Assembly: GCF_003391115.1 (NCBI RefSeq)
Contig: NZ_QTJP01000001.1
Coordinates: 496,001 to 560,000, forward strand
DNA length: 64,000 bases
From: Sphingomonas crusticola
Lineage (GTDB): Bacteria; Pseudomonadota; Alphaproteobacteria; Sphingomonadales; Sphingomonadaceae
Direction: 5' to 3'
Shown here: in pieces, positions 1-8,916 of the stretch
How the letters are laid out: each line of letters opens with the position of its first letter
How positions within the stretch are numbered: position 1 is the first letter of the stretch
The notes under the pieces: generated by a model
The model's database searches: none
The model's input: only the letters and a program-made list of their open reading frames with translations
Told to the model about the DNA's origin: nothing
Translations under genes and position numbers: made by a program

Positions 1-244
1 TAAGCACCATCAATGCCATCGCCGGGACGAGATTGCCGACCAGAAGAAGCGCGATAAGAAACGGGCTTAATGGCCGGTCCGCGCTGCCATGCGTCAATAT
101 CGCATAGGTAATCCCCGCGGCGGCAAGCATTACGATCAGAACCAGCGGAATGGCCACCGCCATATGCCGCGATCGGATCAGCAGGGTGAAGCGCCGCCGC
201 CAGCGGGGCGCCCGTAGTCGCGATCCTGCGAGAGACGGCATCAT
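1..244 (-). CDS. ntrY: NtrY-type sensor histidine kinase, N-terminal fragment
   Basis: This reading frame enters from the left edge and only about 81 N-terminal residues are visible. They start MMPSLAGSRLRAPRWRRRF, a basic cytoplasmic stretch, followed by two hydrophobic segments around residues 28-50 and 60-80, as expected for the membrane anchor of NtrY. No catalytic part is in the window, so the name rests on topology and on position: it follows ntrC by 69 bases on the same strand, the usual ntrB-ntrC-ntrY-ntrX order of alphaproteobacteria. Two ATG codons in tandem (starting at 244 and 241) make the exact start uncertain. In other species NtrY senses nitrogen or redox status and phosphorylates NtrX. 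Confidence 0.72.
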   Translation of the reverse strand, partial: MMPSLAGSRLRAPRWRRRFTLLIRSRHMAVAIPLVLIVMLAAAGITYAILTHGSADRPLSPFLIALLLVGNLVPAMALMVL

Positions 245-313
245 CGTGACTTGGCTACCACGCAGTTGTGGCGGATGGAACACATGTGTGTCCCAGATGC
301 GGCGAGCCGTGCG

Positions 314-1756
314 CTACTCGCTTCGACGCACCGCTGGACCGACCCCGAGATCGGTCAACTTTTTGCGCAACGTGTTCCGGTTGATGCCAAGCAGACGGGC
401 GGCCTTCAGCTGGTTGCCCCGCACTGCCGCCAGCGTAAGGCGCAATAGCGGCCGTTCGATCTCGGCCAGAATGCGATCATACAGGCCGTCGGGCGGAAGC
501 GTGCCTCCATAACCCGCAAAATGGCGCGTGAGATGCTGTTCGATCGCCTCTCCGAGCCCGGCTGCCTCAGCTATTGCCGGCATCGGCGGCTGCGCGCCCA
601 GGCCCAGCTGTTGTTCGACCAGTGCCTGTGTGATCACCGCATCCCGCGTCAGTGCTGCCAGCCGGCGCATGAGATTTTCGAGCTCGCGAACATTGCCGGG
701 CCAGCTGTGGCGTTCCAGCCGCGCTACCGCGGGCGGATCCAGTTGCTTGCGCGGCAGACCGTTGGCAGCAGCCCGATCAAGAAAATGCCGCGCGAGCTCC
801 CCGATATCCGATCCGCGTTCGCGCAACGGCGGCAGCAGAACCGGCACCACGTTCAGGCGATAATAGAGATCCTCGCGAAATTGGCCGTCTCCGATCAGGC
901 GCGGCAATTCCTGATGGGTCGCAGCAATGATGCGGACATCGGCGCGGATCGCCCGCGCGCTGCCGACGGGGGAGAATTCGCCCGACTGAAGCACGCGCAA
1001 CAATCGCGTCTGAGCCTCCATCGGCATATCGCCAATCTCGTCCAGAAACAGCGTCCCGCCCTGGGCTTGCTCGAACCGGCCGGCGGTTCGTTGGGCCGCG
1101 CCCGTAAAGGCTCCGCGCTCATGGCCGAACAACTCGCTTTCGATAAGTTCACGCGGAATTGCCGCCATGTTCACGGCCACGAAGGGCGCGCGGCGGCGTG
1201 GGCCGAAATCATGAATGGCCCGCGCGACCAGTTCCTTGCCCGTGCCGGATTCGCCCAGCACCAGCACGGTAAGGTCGTTGGAAACGACCCGCGCGATGGT
1301 GCGATAGACTTCCTGCATCGGCGGCGAACGGCCGATCAACGGCAAATCCTCACCCGCCGGTGCGTCATCCTCGATACCGGTCGAAAGGCCTTGCGCAAGG
1401 GCATCGTCCACGGCCTGCATCAGCTCGCCAAGATCGAACGGCTTGGGCAGATAATCGAACGCGCCCTGTTCGGTCGCGCGCATCGCGGTGGTGAACGTGT
1501 TCTGCGCCGACAAGACGATGATCGGCATATGCGGGTTGTCGGCGAGGAGCTCGGGGACGAGATCGAGCCCGTTGCCATCAGGCAGGATCACGTCGGTCAG
1601 CAACACTTGCGGACGGAAGTTGCGGATCGCACGGCGAAGCTCCGCGGCATTGGCGGCGGTTTCCACGGTGTGGCCGGCGCGGCGCAGCGCCTCCCGCACC
1701 ACGGTGCGGATCGCCGCATCATCGTCACATACCAGGATTCGTCCGGCCATCGTCAT
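314..1756 (-). CDS. ntrC: nitrogen regulation response regulator NtrC (sigma-54 activator)
   Basis: A 480-residue enhancer-binding protein that activates sigma-54 promoters when phosphorylated by NtrB under nitrogen limitation. The receiver domain covers about residues 6-120 with acidic triad CDDD near residue 10-13, phospho-acceptor Asp55 ([10 protein letters not shown]) and Lys105. The AAA+ domain has Walker A GESGTGKE at about 168-175, the sigma-54 contact loop GAFTGA and Walker B FLDEIGDM. The C-terminus carries a Fis-type helix-turn-helix ([16 protein letters not shown]). Length is normal for the family. The start ATG overlaps the ntrB stop by four bases (ATGA), indicating translational coupling. 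A second in-frame ATG lies two codons on. Confidence 0.96.
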   Translation of the reverse strand: MTMAGRILVCDDDAAIRTVVREALRRAGHTVETAANAAELRRAIRNFRPQVLLTDVILPDGNGLDLVPELLADNPHMPIIVLSAQNTFTTAMRATEQGAFDYLPKPFDLGELMQAVDDALAQGLSTGIEDDAPAGEDLPLIGRSPPMQEVYRTIARVVSNDLTVLVLGESGTGKELVARAIHDFGPRRRAPFVAVNMAAIPRELIESELFGHERGAFTGAAQRTAGRFEQAQGGTLFLDEIGDMPMEAQTRLLRVLQSGEFSPVGSARAIRADVRIIAATHQELPRLIGDGQFREDLYYRLNVVPVLLPPLRERGSDIGELARHFLDRAAANGLPRKQLDPPAVARLERHSWPGNVRELENLMRRLAALTRDAVITQALVEQQLGLGAQPPMPAIAEAAGLGEAIEQHLTRHFAGYGGTLPPDGLYDRILAEIERPLLRLTLAAVRGNQLKAARLLGINRNTLRKKLTDLGVGPAVRRSE

Positions 1757-2847
1757 TTCCTCGGCGCGCGCGGCAGCAGCAGGCGGAACACGGTGCGCTC
1801 CGGGTTACCTTCACGTGCATATTCGACCATCCCGCCCTGATCCGCCACGAGCTTCTCGACGAGAGCCAGGCCGAGTCCGCGGCCGGAGCGTTTCGAGCTG
1901 ACGAACGGATCGAATAGATGCTCCGCGATTTCGGGGGGTGCGCCCGGACCATCGTCGATCACGCATACCTCGATCGGCAATTGCCGCCTGCCATCGCCGC
2001 CGGCAGTCACCATCCGCATGCCGTGGCGATACGCGGTTGTGAGCGTGACCGCCCCGCCCCTCTCACCCAGAGCCTCGGCGGCGTTTTTAAGGAGGTTGAT
2101 CACCACCTGGACCAGCGAATCGCGATGGCCCAGCACCGGCGGCAGGGACGGGTCGTAAACCTCTCGGAATACGACATTTCCGCCGAAACCCTGCGTTGCC
2201 ACCGCGCGCGCATGTTCCAGAATGGCATGGATATTCTGCGGCTCCAGTTGGAGCGGGCGCGTGTCGGTGAAGCCTTCCATCCGGTCGAGCAAGGCGGCGA
2301 CGCGGTCGACTTCGTCGCGGATCAGCCGGGTCAACGCGCGCGAATCCTCGTCGGCATTGGCCTCGAGCAATTGCGCCGCACCTCGTATTCCCGAGAGCGG
2401 GTTCTTGATTTCATGCGCAAGCAGCGCGGCTGCACCCGCGGCCGCGAGATTGCCGCCTGCCCGCCGCGCGATCGGCACCGCGCTGGGATAAGCATGGAGC
2501 GCGACCACCCGCCAGCCCGGCCAGTCCGGCAGCGGGGCCGCCAGAAGATCGCCACGCACGTGCCGGTGTCCGGGCAAGGCGATCTCGATATCGTAGGCGA
2601 CGAACGGCGTGTCGGTGGGCATCGTGCGCAGATGATGGCCGGTCGCTTCATCGATCCCCATCCCGATGATCGCGTTGCGCGAGAGGTTGAGCAACGTCTC
2701 GGCCGCGGCGTTGGCGTCGAGGATCACGCCGCCCTCGTCGACCACCAGCAACGGCGTCGGCAGGGCGGAGAGCAACGCTTCGGCCGGCGCAGGACGCGCG
2801 TCACCGCGCGCGCGCAGCCGGGCTAGGCGGCCGCTCGTATAGTCCAC
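1753..2847 (-). CDS. ntrB: nitrogen regulation sensor histidine kinase NtrB
   Basis: A 364-residue soluble sensor kinase for NtrC, normally controlled by the PII protein. An N-terminal PAS domain (about residues 24-115, [12 protein letters not shown]) is followed by the H-box [13 protein letters not shown] with phospho-acceptor His145, the N-box ([14 protein letters not shown]), G1 box DDGPGAP and G2 box GRGLGLAL. No membrane segment is seen, as usual for NtrB. The start chosen is a GTG at 2847, which lies inside the end of dusB (25-base overlap); a shorter start cannot be excluded. The 3' end overlaps ntrC by four bases. dusB-ntrB-ntrC is a widely conserved alphaproteobacterial operon (dusB was first called nifR3). 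Confidence 0.95.
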   Translation of the reverse strand: MDYTSGRLARLRARGDARPAPAEALLSALPTPLLVVDEGGVILDANAAAETLLNLSRNAIIGMGIDEATGHHLRTMPTDTPFVAYDIEIALPGHRHVRGDLLAAPLPDWPGWRVVALHAYPSAVPIARRAGGNLAAAGAAALLAHEIKNPLSGIRGAAQLLEANADEDSRALTRLIRDEVDRVAALLDRMEGFTDTRPLQLEPQNIHAILEHARAVATQGFGGNVVFREVYDPSLPPVLGHRDSLVQVVINLLKNAAEALGERGGAVTLTTAYRHGMRMVTAGGDGRRQLPIEVCVIDDGPGAPPEIAEHLFDPFVSSKRSGRGLGLALVEKLVADQGGMVEYAREGNPERTVFRLLLPRAPRK

Positions 2848-3821
2848 GGAGCGTAGAATTCGGCCAACATGCGTAGCACGACCGCGGCGTCCGGCTGTTG
2901 ATTGACCTTGTTGCGGAACTCGGCCGAGCCCGTCAGCCCCTTGGTGTACCAGCCGATATGCTTGCGCGCCATATTCACGCCGACCTCAGGCCCGTAAAGC
3001 TCGAGCATGTCGCGATAATGCGCTATGATGGCACGATATTGCTCGTCAAGAGACGGATCGGGCCGGCGCTCGCCGGTTTGCAGCCAGCGCATTACCTGCG
3101 AGAGCAGCCAGGGCCGGCCATAGGCGCCGCGGCCGATCATGACGCCGTCCGCGCCCGATTGATCGAGCGCCGCTTCGGCATCCTCGATCGAGCAGATGTC
3201 ACCATTGGCGATAACGGGAATTGAAACCGCATCCTTGACCCGGCGGATGAAGGCCCAGTCGGCTGAGCCCTTGTACATCTGGCAACGGGTGCGGCCGTGT
3301 ACCGTGATCATCTTGACGCCGATATCCTCGGCGATGCGGGCCAGTTCGGGTGCATTGAGGCTGTGATGGTCCCAGCCCATGCGCATCTTGAGGGTGACCG
3401 GCACCTTCACCGCCCTGACCGTCGCGGCAATCAATTGGGCGGCAAGCTTGGGTTTGGCCATCAGCGCAGAGCCGGCATCGCCGTTTACTACCTTGCGCAC
3501 CGGACAGCCCATATTGATATCGACGATGGCCGCGCCTTTATCCTCGGCCAGCTTTGCCGCCTCGCCCATCTGCTCGGGCTCACATCCGACGAGCTGCATC
3601 GAGACTGGATCCTCGCTTGGATCCCACAAAGCCTTCTGGATTGACTGGCGGGTCTCGCGGATGGCGGCCTGGCTGGCGATCATCTCCGTAACATTGAGGC
3701 CGGATCCGTAGGAACGGACCAGCCGGCGAAACGGAAGATCGCTGACGCCGGTCATCGGCGCCAGGATCACGGGCGTTTCGATGACGACGTTGCCGATGGA
3801 GATGGGTTTGAGCCGGGCCAC
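2823..3821 (-). CDS. dusB: tRNA-dihydrouridine synthase DusB (NifR3 family)
   Basis: A 332-residue FMN-dependent enzyme that reduces uridines in the D-loop of tRNA. The TIM-barrel N-terminal part opens with [17 protein letters not shown], typical of the Dus FMN site; the catalytic Cys lies in [10 protein letters not shown] near residue 106; [12 protein letters not shown] and IANGDI are further conserved Dus segments. The C-terminal helical tRNA-binding domain ends at about residue 330. The start is a GTG at 3821. It is the first gene of the nitrogen-regulation operon and overlaps ntrB. The link between Dus and Ntr genes is one of position only; no regulatory role for this enzyme is implied by the sequence. 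Confidence 0.95.
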   Translation of the reverse strand: MARLKPISIGNVVIETPVILAPMTGVSDLPFRRLVRSYGSGLNVTEMIASQAAIRETRQSIQKALWDPSEDPVSMQLVGCEPEQMGEAAKLAEDKGAAIVDINMGCPVRKVVNGDAGSALMAKPKLAAQLIAATVRAVKVPVTLKMRMGWDHHSLNAPELARIAEDIGVKMITVHGRTRCQMYKGSADWAFIRRVKDAVSIPVIANGDICSIEDAEAALDQSGADGVMIGRGAYGRPWLLSQVMRWLQTGERRPDPSLDEQYRAIIAHYRDMLELYGPEVGVNMARKHIGWYTKGLTGSAEFRNKVNQQPDAAVVLRMLAEFYAPWTIRAAA

Positions 3822-3858
3822 GCTTCACTGCCTAAAAATCAGGCACGGCCCTACAGTC

Positions 3859-4311
3859 TTAACTCTCGTCCCGCAACCAGCGCGCCGCGGCCGCGTCATC
3901 ACCGGAACGTGGCTCGACCCATTGAACGTGGCCATCGTGAAACGTCTCGCGTTTCCAGAACGGCGCCTCGGTCTTGAGCCGGTCGATCAGGCTGGCACAG
4001 GCTTCGAGCGCGGCGGCGCGATGCTTGGCTGCGGTGGCGACGAACACGATCGGATCGCCTGGGCTTAGCGCACCGTAGCGATGAATCAGCGTTACCCCGA
4101 TCAACTTCCATCGCGCGGCGGCCTCGTCGGCCAGCCCCCGCATCATCGCCAGCGTCATCACGGCATGATGTTCGAGAAAGAGTTCCCGCAAGTCGCCATC
4201 GCCGCGCACCACGCCCGTGAAGCTGGCAAGCGCGCCGCCCCCCAGCGCCTGGAGCCGGGCCAGCTCGACACCGCCCTCGAACATCTCGGCCTGGAGACGA
4301 ACCTCGATCAC
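3859..4311 (-). CDS. moaE: molybdopterin synthase catalytic subunit MoaE
   Basis: A 150-residue large subunit of molybdopterin synthase, which with MoaD adds two sulfurs to cyclic pyranopterin monophosphate to form molybdopterin. The frame is open further upstream, but the product begins properly at GTG 4311 (VIEVRLQAEMF), giving the usual MoaE length and a four-base GTGA overlap with the moaD stop. Diagnostic segments are SFTGVVR, LEHHAVM, IHRYGALSPGD, AAKHRAAALEAC with the active-site Lys, and APFWKRE. It is the third gene of pgsA-moaD-moaE. A weak five-base-pair hairpin (3829-3845) follows in front of dusB. Confidence 0.93.
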   Translation of the reverse strand: MIEVRLQAEMFEGGVELARLQALGGGALASFTGVVRGDGDLRELFLEHHAVMTLAMMRGLADEAAARWKLIGVTLIHRYGALSPGDPIVFVATAAKHRAAALEACASLIDRLKTEAPFWKRETFHDGHVQWVEPRSGDDAAAARWLRDES

Positions 4312-4559
4312 CCTCCCGTCACCGGCGGAAAGAGTGCGACCTCGTGCGCGCCAGTGATGGAGGCGTCGAAAGTTGCGAAGCGCTGATCGATCGCGGCGCG
4401 CAACCGCGCCGGCTCCGCCAGGGCGGCGGCATGACCGGAGCTGCGTGTCGCGAGCCATGTGATGAGACCGGCAATGTCTTTCACTTCGATCGGGGGATCG
4501 ACCTGCTCCCGATCGAGGCCAATCCGTTCGCGGACCCAGGCAAAATACAGAATATCCAC
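4308..4559 (-). CDS. moaD: molybdopterin synthase sulfur carrier subunit MoaD
   Basis: An 83-residue ubiquitin-fold protein ending in Gly-Gly (FPPVTGG), the terminus that is adenylated and thiocarboxylated to deliver sulfur to MoaE. The N-terminal strand MDILYFAWVRERIGL and the Gly-Gly tail are typical. The start is GTG 4559, one base after the pgsA stop, and the stop overlaps the moaE start, so pgsA, moaD and moaE appear translationally coupled. No other molybdenum cofactor genes lie in the window. Confidence 0.92.
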   Translation of the reverse strand: MDILYFAWVRERIGLDREQVDPPIEVKDIAGLITWLATRSSGHAAALAEPARLRAAIDQRFATFDASITGAHEVALFPPVTGG

Positions 4560-4560
4560 G

Positions 4561-5109
4561 TCAATCCATGTGCTTCAGACCAACGCGGAGATAGTCCCAG
4601 CCCGTCACCGCGGTCAGACCGGCCGCGCTCCAGAGGCAAAACAGCCCCACCCAGCTGATCCAGGCCTGTTCCGGGAGCGCTCCTGCAAGGATAAGGGCAC
4701 CGAGCGAAACGAGCTGGAACGTCGTCTTCCACTTGGCAAGCTGGCTGACCGGCATCGAAACACGCAGCTCCGCCAGGAATTCTCGCAGTCCCGACACGGC
4801 GATCTCGCGGACGAGGATGATCAAAGCTGCGATCACCGCCGGTCCATCGATTGCGCGAGTGAACAGCAGCATGACGATGACGGTCGCGACCATGATCTTG
4901 TCGGCGATCGGGTCGAGGAAGATGCCGAGCCTCGAGACCGCGCCCTGCGCGCGCGCCAGATAGCCGTCGAAATAATCGGTGATGCCCACGAGTACGTACA
5001 GACCGAACGCAACCGCATAATCCCACGGCCGGGGATGCCATAACAGCAACACCATCACCGGCATCGCGACGATGCGCGACAAGGTGAGGAGGTTGGGCAA
5101 GGTCAACAT
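4561..5109 (-). CDS. pgsA: CDP-diacylglycerol-glycerol-3-phosphate 3-phosphatidyltransferase
   Basis: A 182-residue integral membrane enzyme making phosphatidylglycerol phosphate from CDP-diacylglycerol and glycerol 3-phosphate. The CDP-alcohol phosphotransferase signature DG-x2-AR-x8-G-x3-D-x3-D is complete (DGYLAR, then G and DPIAD near residues 55-80). Several hydrophobic helices surround it and the N-terminus MLTLPNLLTLSRI is typical of PgsA. The frame is open upstream, but ATG 5109 fits the family length. It leads the moaD-moaE genes with one-base spacing. Confidence 0.95.
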   Translation of the reverse strand: MLTLPNLLTLSRIVAMPVMVLLLWHPRPWDYAVAFGLYVLVGITDYFDGYLARAQGAVSRLGIFLDPIADKIMVATVIVMLLFTRAIDGPAVIAALIILVREIAVSGLREFLAELRVSMPVSQLAKWKTTFQLVSLGALILAGALPEQAWISWVGLFCLWSAAGLTAVTGWDYLRVGLKHMD

Positions 5110-5129
5110 GACAGCGGGTCTAGCGCGGC

Positions 5130-5684
5130 TCATCCTGCTTGGGGAGGGGTTGGGAGCCGTTCGTGCAATATTACGGGCCGATCCTTGAAAACCGCATCGC
5201 GGAAAGGCCGAAAACCGAGCTTGGCCGCCACGCGCAGCGACGGACCATTGCCGGGATCGATGATACAAACCTTGCGCCCCCGACCGAAATTTTGCTCGTA
5301 CCATGCAATCGCTGCCGTGATCGCCTCGGTCGCATAGCCCTGGCCCACTGCCGAAGCGGCGATCATCCACGCCGCTTCGGGGAAGCCGTCGAAATCCGGG
5401 CCGAGGCCGCGCCGAAAGTAGGCCAACCCCGCTTCTCCGACAAAGCCACCACCTGCACGCTCCTCGATCAGGAAGACGCCGTGGTTGAGCAATGCCCAAT
5501 GTCCGGCGTAGCGCAGCAGCCGGTTGAAATTCTCTTCATAATCTTGGGGGCCGCCGACAAACGCCATGGTGGTGGAATTGCTCGTCATGGCAGCGCGAGC
5601 GTCGAGATCCGTCAGCCTGTGCCGCCGCAGGCGCAAACGTTCGGTTTCGATCTGGGGACCGTCAGCTCCCAAGGTGACTTCCAT
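5130..5684 (-). CDS. GNAT family N-acetyltransferase (RimJ/RimL-like)
   Basis: A 184-residue acetyltransferase of the Acetyltransf_3 (RimJ/RimL-like) group. The opening IETERLRLRRHRLTDLDA is the usual first strand; the acetyl-CoA site is read in AASAVGQGYATEAITAAI (about residues 115-132), and a late beta-bulge segment follows (NGPSLRVAAKLGF). The substrate cannot be told from sequence; an amino-terminal or small-molecule amine is possible. The frame is open another 61 codons upstream but would then overlap the divergent transporter start at 5776, so ATG 5684 is preferred. It lies 20 bases upstream of pgsA on the same strand. Confidence 0.85.
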   Translation of the reverse strand: MEVTLGADGPQIETERLRLRRHRLTDLDARAAMTSNSTTMAFVGGPQDYEENFNRLLRYAGHWALLNHGVFLIEERAGGGFVGEAGLAYFRRGLGPDFDGFPEAAWMIAASAVGQGYATEAITAAIAWYEQNFGRGRKVCIIDPGNGPSLRVAAKLGFRPFRDAVFKDRPVILHERLPTPPQAG

Positions 5685-5775
5685 TGGATCTCGCAGGCGT
5701 GTTTGGCGTTGCCGTTCGAAATCGTCTATGGGCCGCGACCGTGAGTAAAACCAGCGACGCGCGTAGCCCCATCCG

Positions 5776-7062
5776 ATGACCACATCATTCCGGCTTTTGG
5801 GCCAGCGTCGCTTTTTGCCGTTGTTCGCGACGCAATTTCTGGGTGCGTTCAACGACAATCTGTTCAAGCAGGCGATGGTCCTGTTCGCGACCTATTCGAT
5901 CTATTCCGACGCCAAGAAGGAAGCCGCCTTCAGCGCGATTGCGACCGGCCTGTTCATCCTGCCATTCTTCCTGCTGTCGGCGCTGTCCGGCCAGCTCGCC
6001 GACAGCCACGACAAGGCGCGGATCGTGCGGATCATCAAGACGGCGGAGATCGCCATCATGATCGTCGGCGCGGCCGGCTTGCTGTTCTCCTCAGTGCCGC
6101 TGATGCTTGGCGCCGTGCTGGCCATGGGCGCGCACTCGACCTTCTTCGGCCCCATCAAATACGCCATCCTGCCGCAGCATCTGCGTCGCGAGGAGGTCTT
6201 GGGCGGCACCGGCCTGGTTGAGGCCGGCACCTATATCGCCATTCTCGGCGGCACGATCCTGGCAGGCCTCATCAATCCCAAGCTCGCGGCGTTGCTGGTG
6301 CTCGCCGTGGCAGCGATCGGCTGGCTGACGGCGCGTGAAATCCCGCCGGCGCCTTCGTCCGGCGAAAGGCAGCCGCTCGACCTGCACATCGTGCGTGCCT
6401 CCATCACCCTGGTTTCCGCGACGCTGCACATTCCACGGCTGTTCCTTTCGATCCTCTCGATCAGCTTCTTCTGGATGATCGGTGCGGTCCTGGTGATCGA
6501 ATTCCCGCCGCTGGTGAAGAACGTATTTACCGCCGACAAGCAGGTGGCGAGCCTGTTCCTTGCAATCTTCTCGATCGGCGTCGCAATGGGCTCAGTGCTA
6601 GTCAACCGTCTGCTCGCGGGGCGCGTGTCCGCGCGCTATGCGCCCGCTTCGGTCATCGCCATGGGAGGCTTCGTGCTGCTGATGGTGCTGGCGGCACACC
6701 GCTGGGTGCCGGCCGATGAAGGCGCGCTTTATTCGTTCAGCGCCTTTGCCCATCACCCTGGCGCACCTCTGGTGGCTCTCTCCCTTCTGGGCGTTTCAGT
6801 AACGGGGGGAATGTTTGTCGTGCCGCTCTACGCCTTCCTTACCACCACCGTCGAAAGCGATCATACGGCCCGTACCGTCGCTGCCAATAATATCGTCAAC
6901 TCGGGGGCAATGGTGATCGGCGCGGTCGGCGCGGTGGCGCTCGCCGCGGTCGGTGTTTCCGTCCTCGAGGCACTTATAAGCGTGGCCGTCCTTTGCCTCG
7001 GCGCGGCCGCCATTTCCTGGCGGCTGCATCGGGCATGCGATGGGATTGCCTGCACGCAATAA
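5776..7062 (+). CDS. MFS transporter, LplT-like (lysophospholipid flippase family)
   Basis: A 428-residue major facilitator protein with about 12 hydrophobic segments. The N-terminal part (RRFLPLFATQFLGAFNDNLF, then GQLADSHDKARI and FFGPIKYAILPQHL) closely follows the LplT family and the transporter half of Aas fusions, which move lysophosphatidylethanolamine across the inner membrane for re-acylation. The acyltransferase and acyl-ACP synthetase domains of Aas fusions are absent here and no such gene is adjacent. It is divergent from the GNAT gene. Assignment to the LplT branch is a judgement by motif; the substrate is unproven. Confidence 0.85.
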   Translation: MTTSFRLLGQRRFLPLFATQFLGAFNDNLFKQAMVLFATYSIYSDAKKEAAFSAIATGLFILPFFLLSALSGQLADSHDKARIVRIIKTAEIAIMIVGAAGLLFSSVPLMLGAVLAMGAHSTFFGPIKYAILPQHLRREEVLGGTGLVEAGTYIAILGGTILAGLINPKLAALLVLAVAAIGWLTAREIPPAPSSGERQPLDLHIVRASITLVSATLHIPRLFLSILSISFFWMIGAVLVIEFPPLVKNVFTADKQVASLFLAIFSIGVAMGSVLVNRLLAGRVSARYAPASVIAMGGFVLLMVLAAHRWVPADEGALYSFSAFAHHPGAPLVALSLLGVSVTGGMFVVPLYAFLTTTVESDHTARTVAANNIVNSGAMVIGAVGAVALAAVGVSVLEALISVAVLCLGAAAISWRLHRACDGIACTQ

Positions 7063-7138
7063 GTTTATCGCAGCATCCCGGCCCAATTAGCTCATGGAAC
7101 GGCGGACCTGATCGCACTGTCGACATAGCGAAAGGGGC

Positions 7139-7152
7139 GAGTCGATCGACTC
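7139..7152. repeat. 14-bp perfect palindrome between convergent genes
   Basis: GAGTCGATCGACTC is a perfect palindrome lying between the stops of the LplT-like gene and of the Lys/Ala/Pro-rich gene on the opposite strand. It could be a weak bidirectional hairpin or a protein site. There is no T-tract on either side. Confidence 0.35.
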
Positions 7153-7180
7153 ACCTCACCGCAACAATCAATGGCGTCGA

Positions 7181-7564
7181 TCAGTCCTGCTTGCGCCCGA
7201 ACAGCGCCGCAAAGAAGCCGGCAACGACTGCAAAGACACCGGCACTGGCGGCGGCACGGCGCACGCTGACCGGCGATTTAGGTGTTGCAGCGGTCGGCGC
7301 ACGTGCCGGAGAAGCCTTGGGGACGGTGCGCGGCTTGGCTTTGTTGGCAGGAGGTGTCGCGACTTTGCCGGCCAGCTTGGCGGGCTTCGTAGCCACAGCG
7401 GCGGGCTTGCGAGGCTTGGGTGCCGTCTTTGCAGCCGGCTTGCTAACCGAAGCGGCGGCCGATGCAGCCGCGGCGGGCTTGGGGGCGGCGGGCTTGCGCG
7501 CAGCCTTCGGCTTGGGCTTGGCGGCCGCAGCGGGCTTGCTGCCGTCGGTAGGGGTATCGGCCAT
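7181..7564 (-). CDS. Lys/Ala/Pro-rich histone H1-like protein with C-terminal membrane anchor
   Basis: A 127-residue protein whose first 100 residues are almost entirely Ala, Lys, Pro, Thr and Ser in AKP-type repeats, like histone H1-like or TonB-linker sequences. Residues about 105-122 are hydrophobic (AASAGVFAVVAGFFAALF) and are followed by the short polar tail GRKQD, which reads as a single tail anchor. A GGAG sequence seven bases before ATG 7564 supports this strand, although the opposite strand is also open because of composition. No enzymatic motif is visible. It might bind nucleic acid or polyanions at the membrane, or simply be a low-complexity cell-envelope protein. Function unknown. 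Confidence 0.65.
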   Translation of the reverse strand: MADTPTDGSKPAAAAKPKPKAARKPAAPKPAAAASAAASVSKPAAKTAPKPRKPAAVATKPAKLAGKVATPPANKAKPRTVPKASPARAPTAATPKSPVSVRRAAASAGVFAVVAGFFAALFGRKQD

Positions 7565-7689
7565 GCACCATCTCCGTCCAATGAACTTGCCGAATGAACC
7601 TACACAGGACCGTACGGTTCCGAAACGAATTACGCGCTAATTTATACCCGACGGCAGGAAGCGCTTGATTGGCCGGTTTGGCCGGCTAT

Positions 7690-7703
7690 TGGTAGCGCTA
7701 TCA
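7690..7703. promoter_or_regulatory. LacI-family type operator upstream of the xylose operon
   Basis: TGGTAGCGCTATCA is an inverted repeat with a central CG and one mismatch, the architecture of LacI-family operators. It lies 87 bases before the start of the GH43 gene. The pattern resembles operators of sugar-utilisation repressors in Proteobacteria. No LacI-family gene is in the window, so the cognate regulator would be encoded elsewhere. A TATAAA at 7763-7768 could be a -10 element, but no good -35 is seen at the right distance. Confidence 0.6.
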
Positions 7704-7789
7704 GGCACTCATCGCCCAAGACGGTGAGGCAAATTGCTGGCATGCGTGGGCACGCCGTGCGGTATAAAAGTGATCCTTAGGAGGGATTG

Positions 7790-8902
7790 ATGGCGAATTC
7801 GAAGCTGATCAGAGCGGCACTCGCTTGCTCATTTTTCTGCTGGCCCATAGCGGGACCGGCCGGGGCTGCCGCGCCAGCAGTCCCAACCGTATCGCCAGAG
7901 GGCCGCCATTATCTCTCGCAGCCGCTGGTAAGCGAAATCTATACCGCCGATCCCTCGGCGCACGTCTTCAACAACAAGATCTATGTCTATCCGTCGCACG
8001 ACGTGCCGACGGAAACGGGCGATGACGACCTCGGCAACCAATATGCGATGCACGATTATATCGTGCTCGAAATGGATCATGTCGGCGCGCCGGTGAAGAT
8101 TGGGCCTGTCGCGCTCGATGTGAAGGATGTGCCTTGGGCATCGAAGCAGATGTGGGCGCCGGATGCGGCCTATCGCAACGGCACTTATTATCTGTTCTTC
8201 CCTGCGCGCGACAAAAATCTGGATCCGCGCGGGCTCGGCCAGTTCAAGATCGGTGTCGCGACCTCGAAGAACCCGATGGGTCCCTTCAAGGCCGAGCCGG
8301 AGCCGATCAAGGGCGCCTATTCGATGGACCCTGCCGTGTTCATCGACGACGACAACCAGGCCTATATGTATTTCGGAGGAATCTGGGGTGGCCAGCTGCA
8401 GCGTTGGGCGACGGGCAGGTTCGATCCGAACGGGACCGATACCGATCTGCAGCAGGACGACAAGCCGGCATTGTCGGGCAAGGTCGCGCGCATGACGTCG
8501 GACCTGAAGCAACTCGCCGAGGCGCCGCGCGATGCGGTGATCCTCGATCAAAATGGCAAGCCCGTCCTCGGCGGCGATCACGAAAAGCGGTTCTTTGAGG
8601 CATCGTGGATGTTCAAAAAGGATGGCAAATATTACTATACCTACTCGACCGGTGACACGCATTTCCTGAACTATGCGATCGGGACTAACCCCTATGGGCC
8701 GTTCACCTACACTGGTCACATCCTACAGCCGGTCCAGGGCTGGACCAGCCATCACTCGATCATCCAGAAGGATGGCAAATGGTGGCTGTTCTATGCGGAC
8801 ACGCAGATCTCCAACAAAAACCACCTGCGCAACGTCAAGGTGACCGAGCTGCGCTTCAATCCCGACGGGACGATCCAGACCATCAACCCGTTCGTCGATT
8901 GA
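7790..8902 (+). CDS. secreted glycoside hydrolase family 43 (xylosidase/arabinofuranosidase)
   Basis: A 370-residue exported glycosidase predicted to release xylose or arabinose from hemicellulose fragments. Residues 1 to about 28 form a signal peptide (positive start, hydrophobic core, AGAAA site). The five-bladed propeller is seen through YTADPSAHVF (catalytic base Asp region), KQMWAPDAAYRNGTYYLFF, SMDPAVFIDDD (pKa-modulating Asp) and FFEASWMFKKDGKYYYTYS (acid Glu). The Shine-Dalgarno AGGAGGG at 7779-7785 precedes ATG 7790; a TTG one codon earlier is less likely. It begins an operon with xylB (14-base gap) and xylA, which argues for a xylose-containing substrate. Exact specificity within GH43 is open. 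Confidence 0.92.
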   Translation: MANSKLIRAALACSFFCWPIAGPAGAAAPAVPTVSPEGRHYLSQPLVSEIYTADPSAHVFNNKIYVYPSHDVPTETGDDDLGNQYAMHDYIVLEMDHVGAPVKIGPVALDVKDVPWASKQMWAPDAAYRNGTYYLFFPARDKNLDPRGLGQFKIGVATSKNPMGPFKAEPEPIKGAYSMDPAVFIDDDNQAYMYFGGIWGGQLQRWATGRFDPNGTDTDLQQDDKPALSGKVARMTSDLKQLAEAPRDAVILDQNGKPVLGGDHEKRFFEASWMFKKDGKYYYTYSTGDTHFLNYAIGTNPYGPFTYTGHILQPVQGWTSHHSIIQKDGKWWLFYADTQISNKNHLRNVKVTELRFNPDGTIQTINPFVD

Positions 8903-8916
8903 GGATCTAGCCAAAG

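Noticed and set aside
6993-7640. 215-codon plus-strand frame over the Lys/Ala/Pro-rich gene
   Set aside because: It is an Ala/Gly/Leu-rich frame beginning inside the transporter gene; the minus strand has a ribosome binding site and a sensible anchor.
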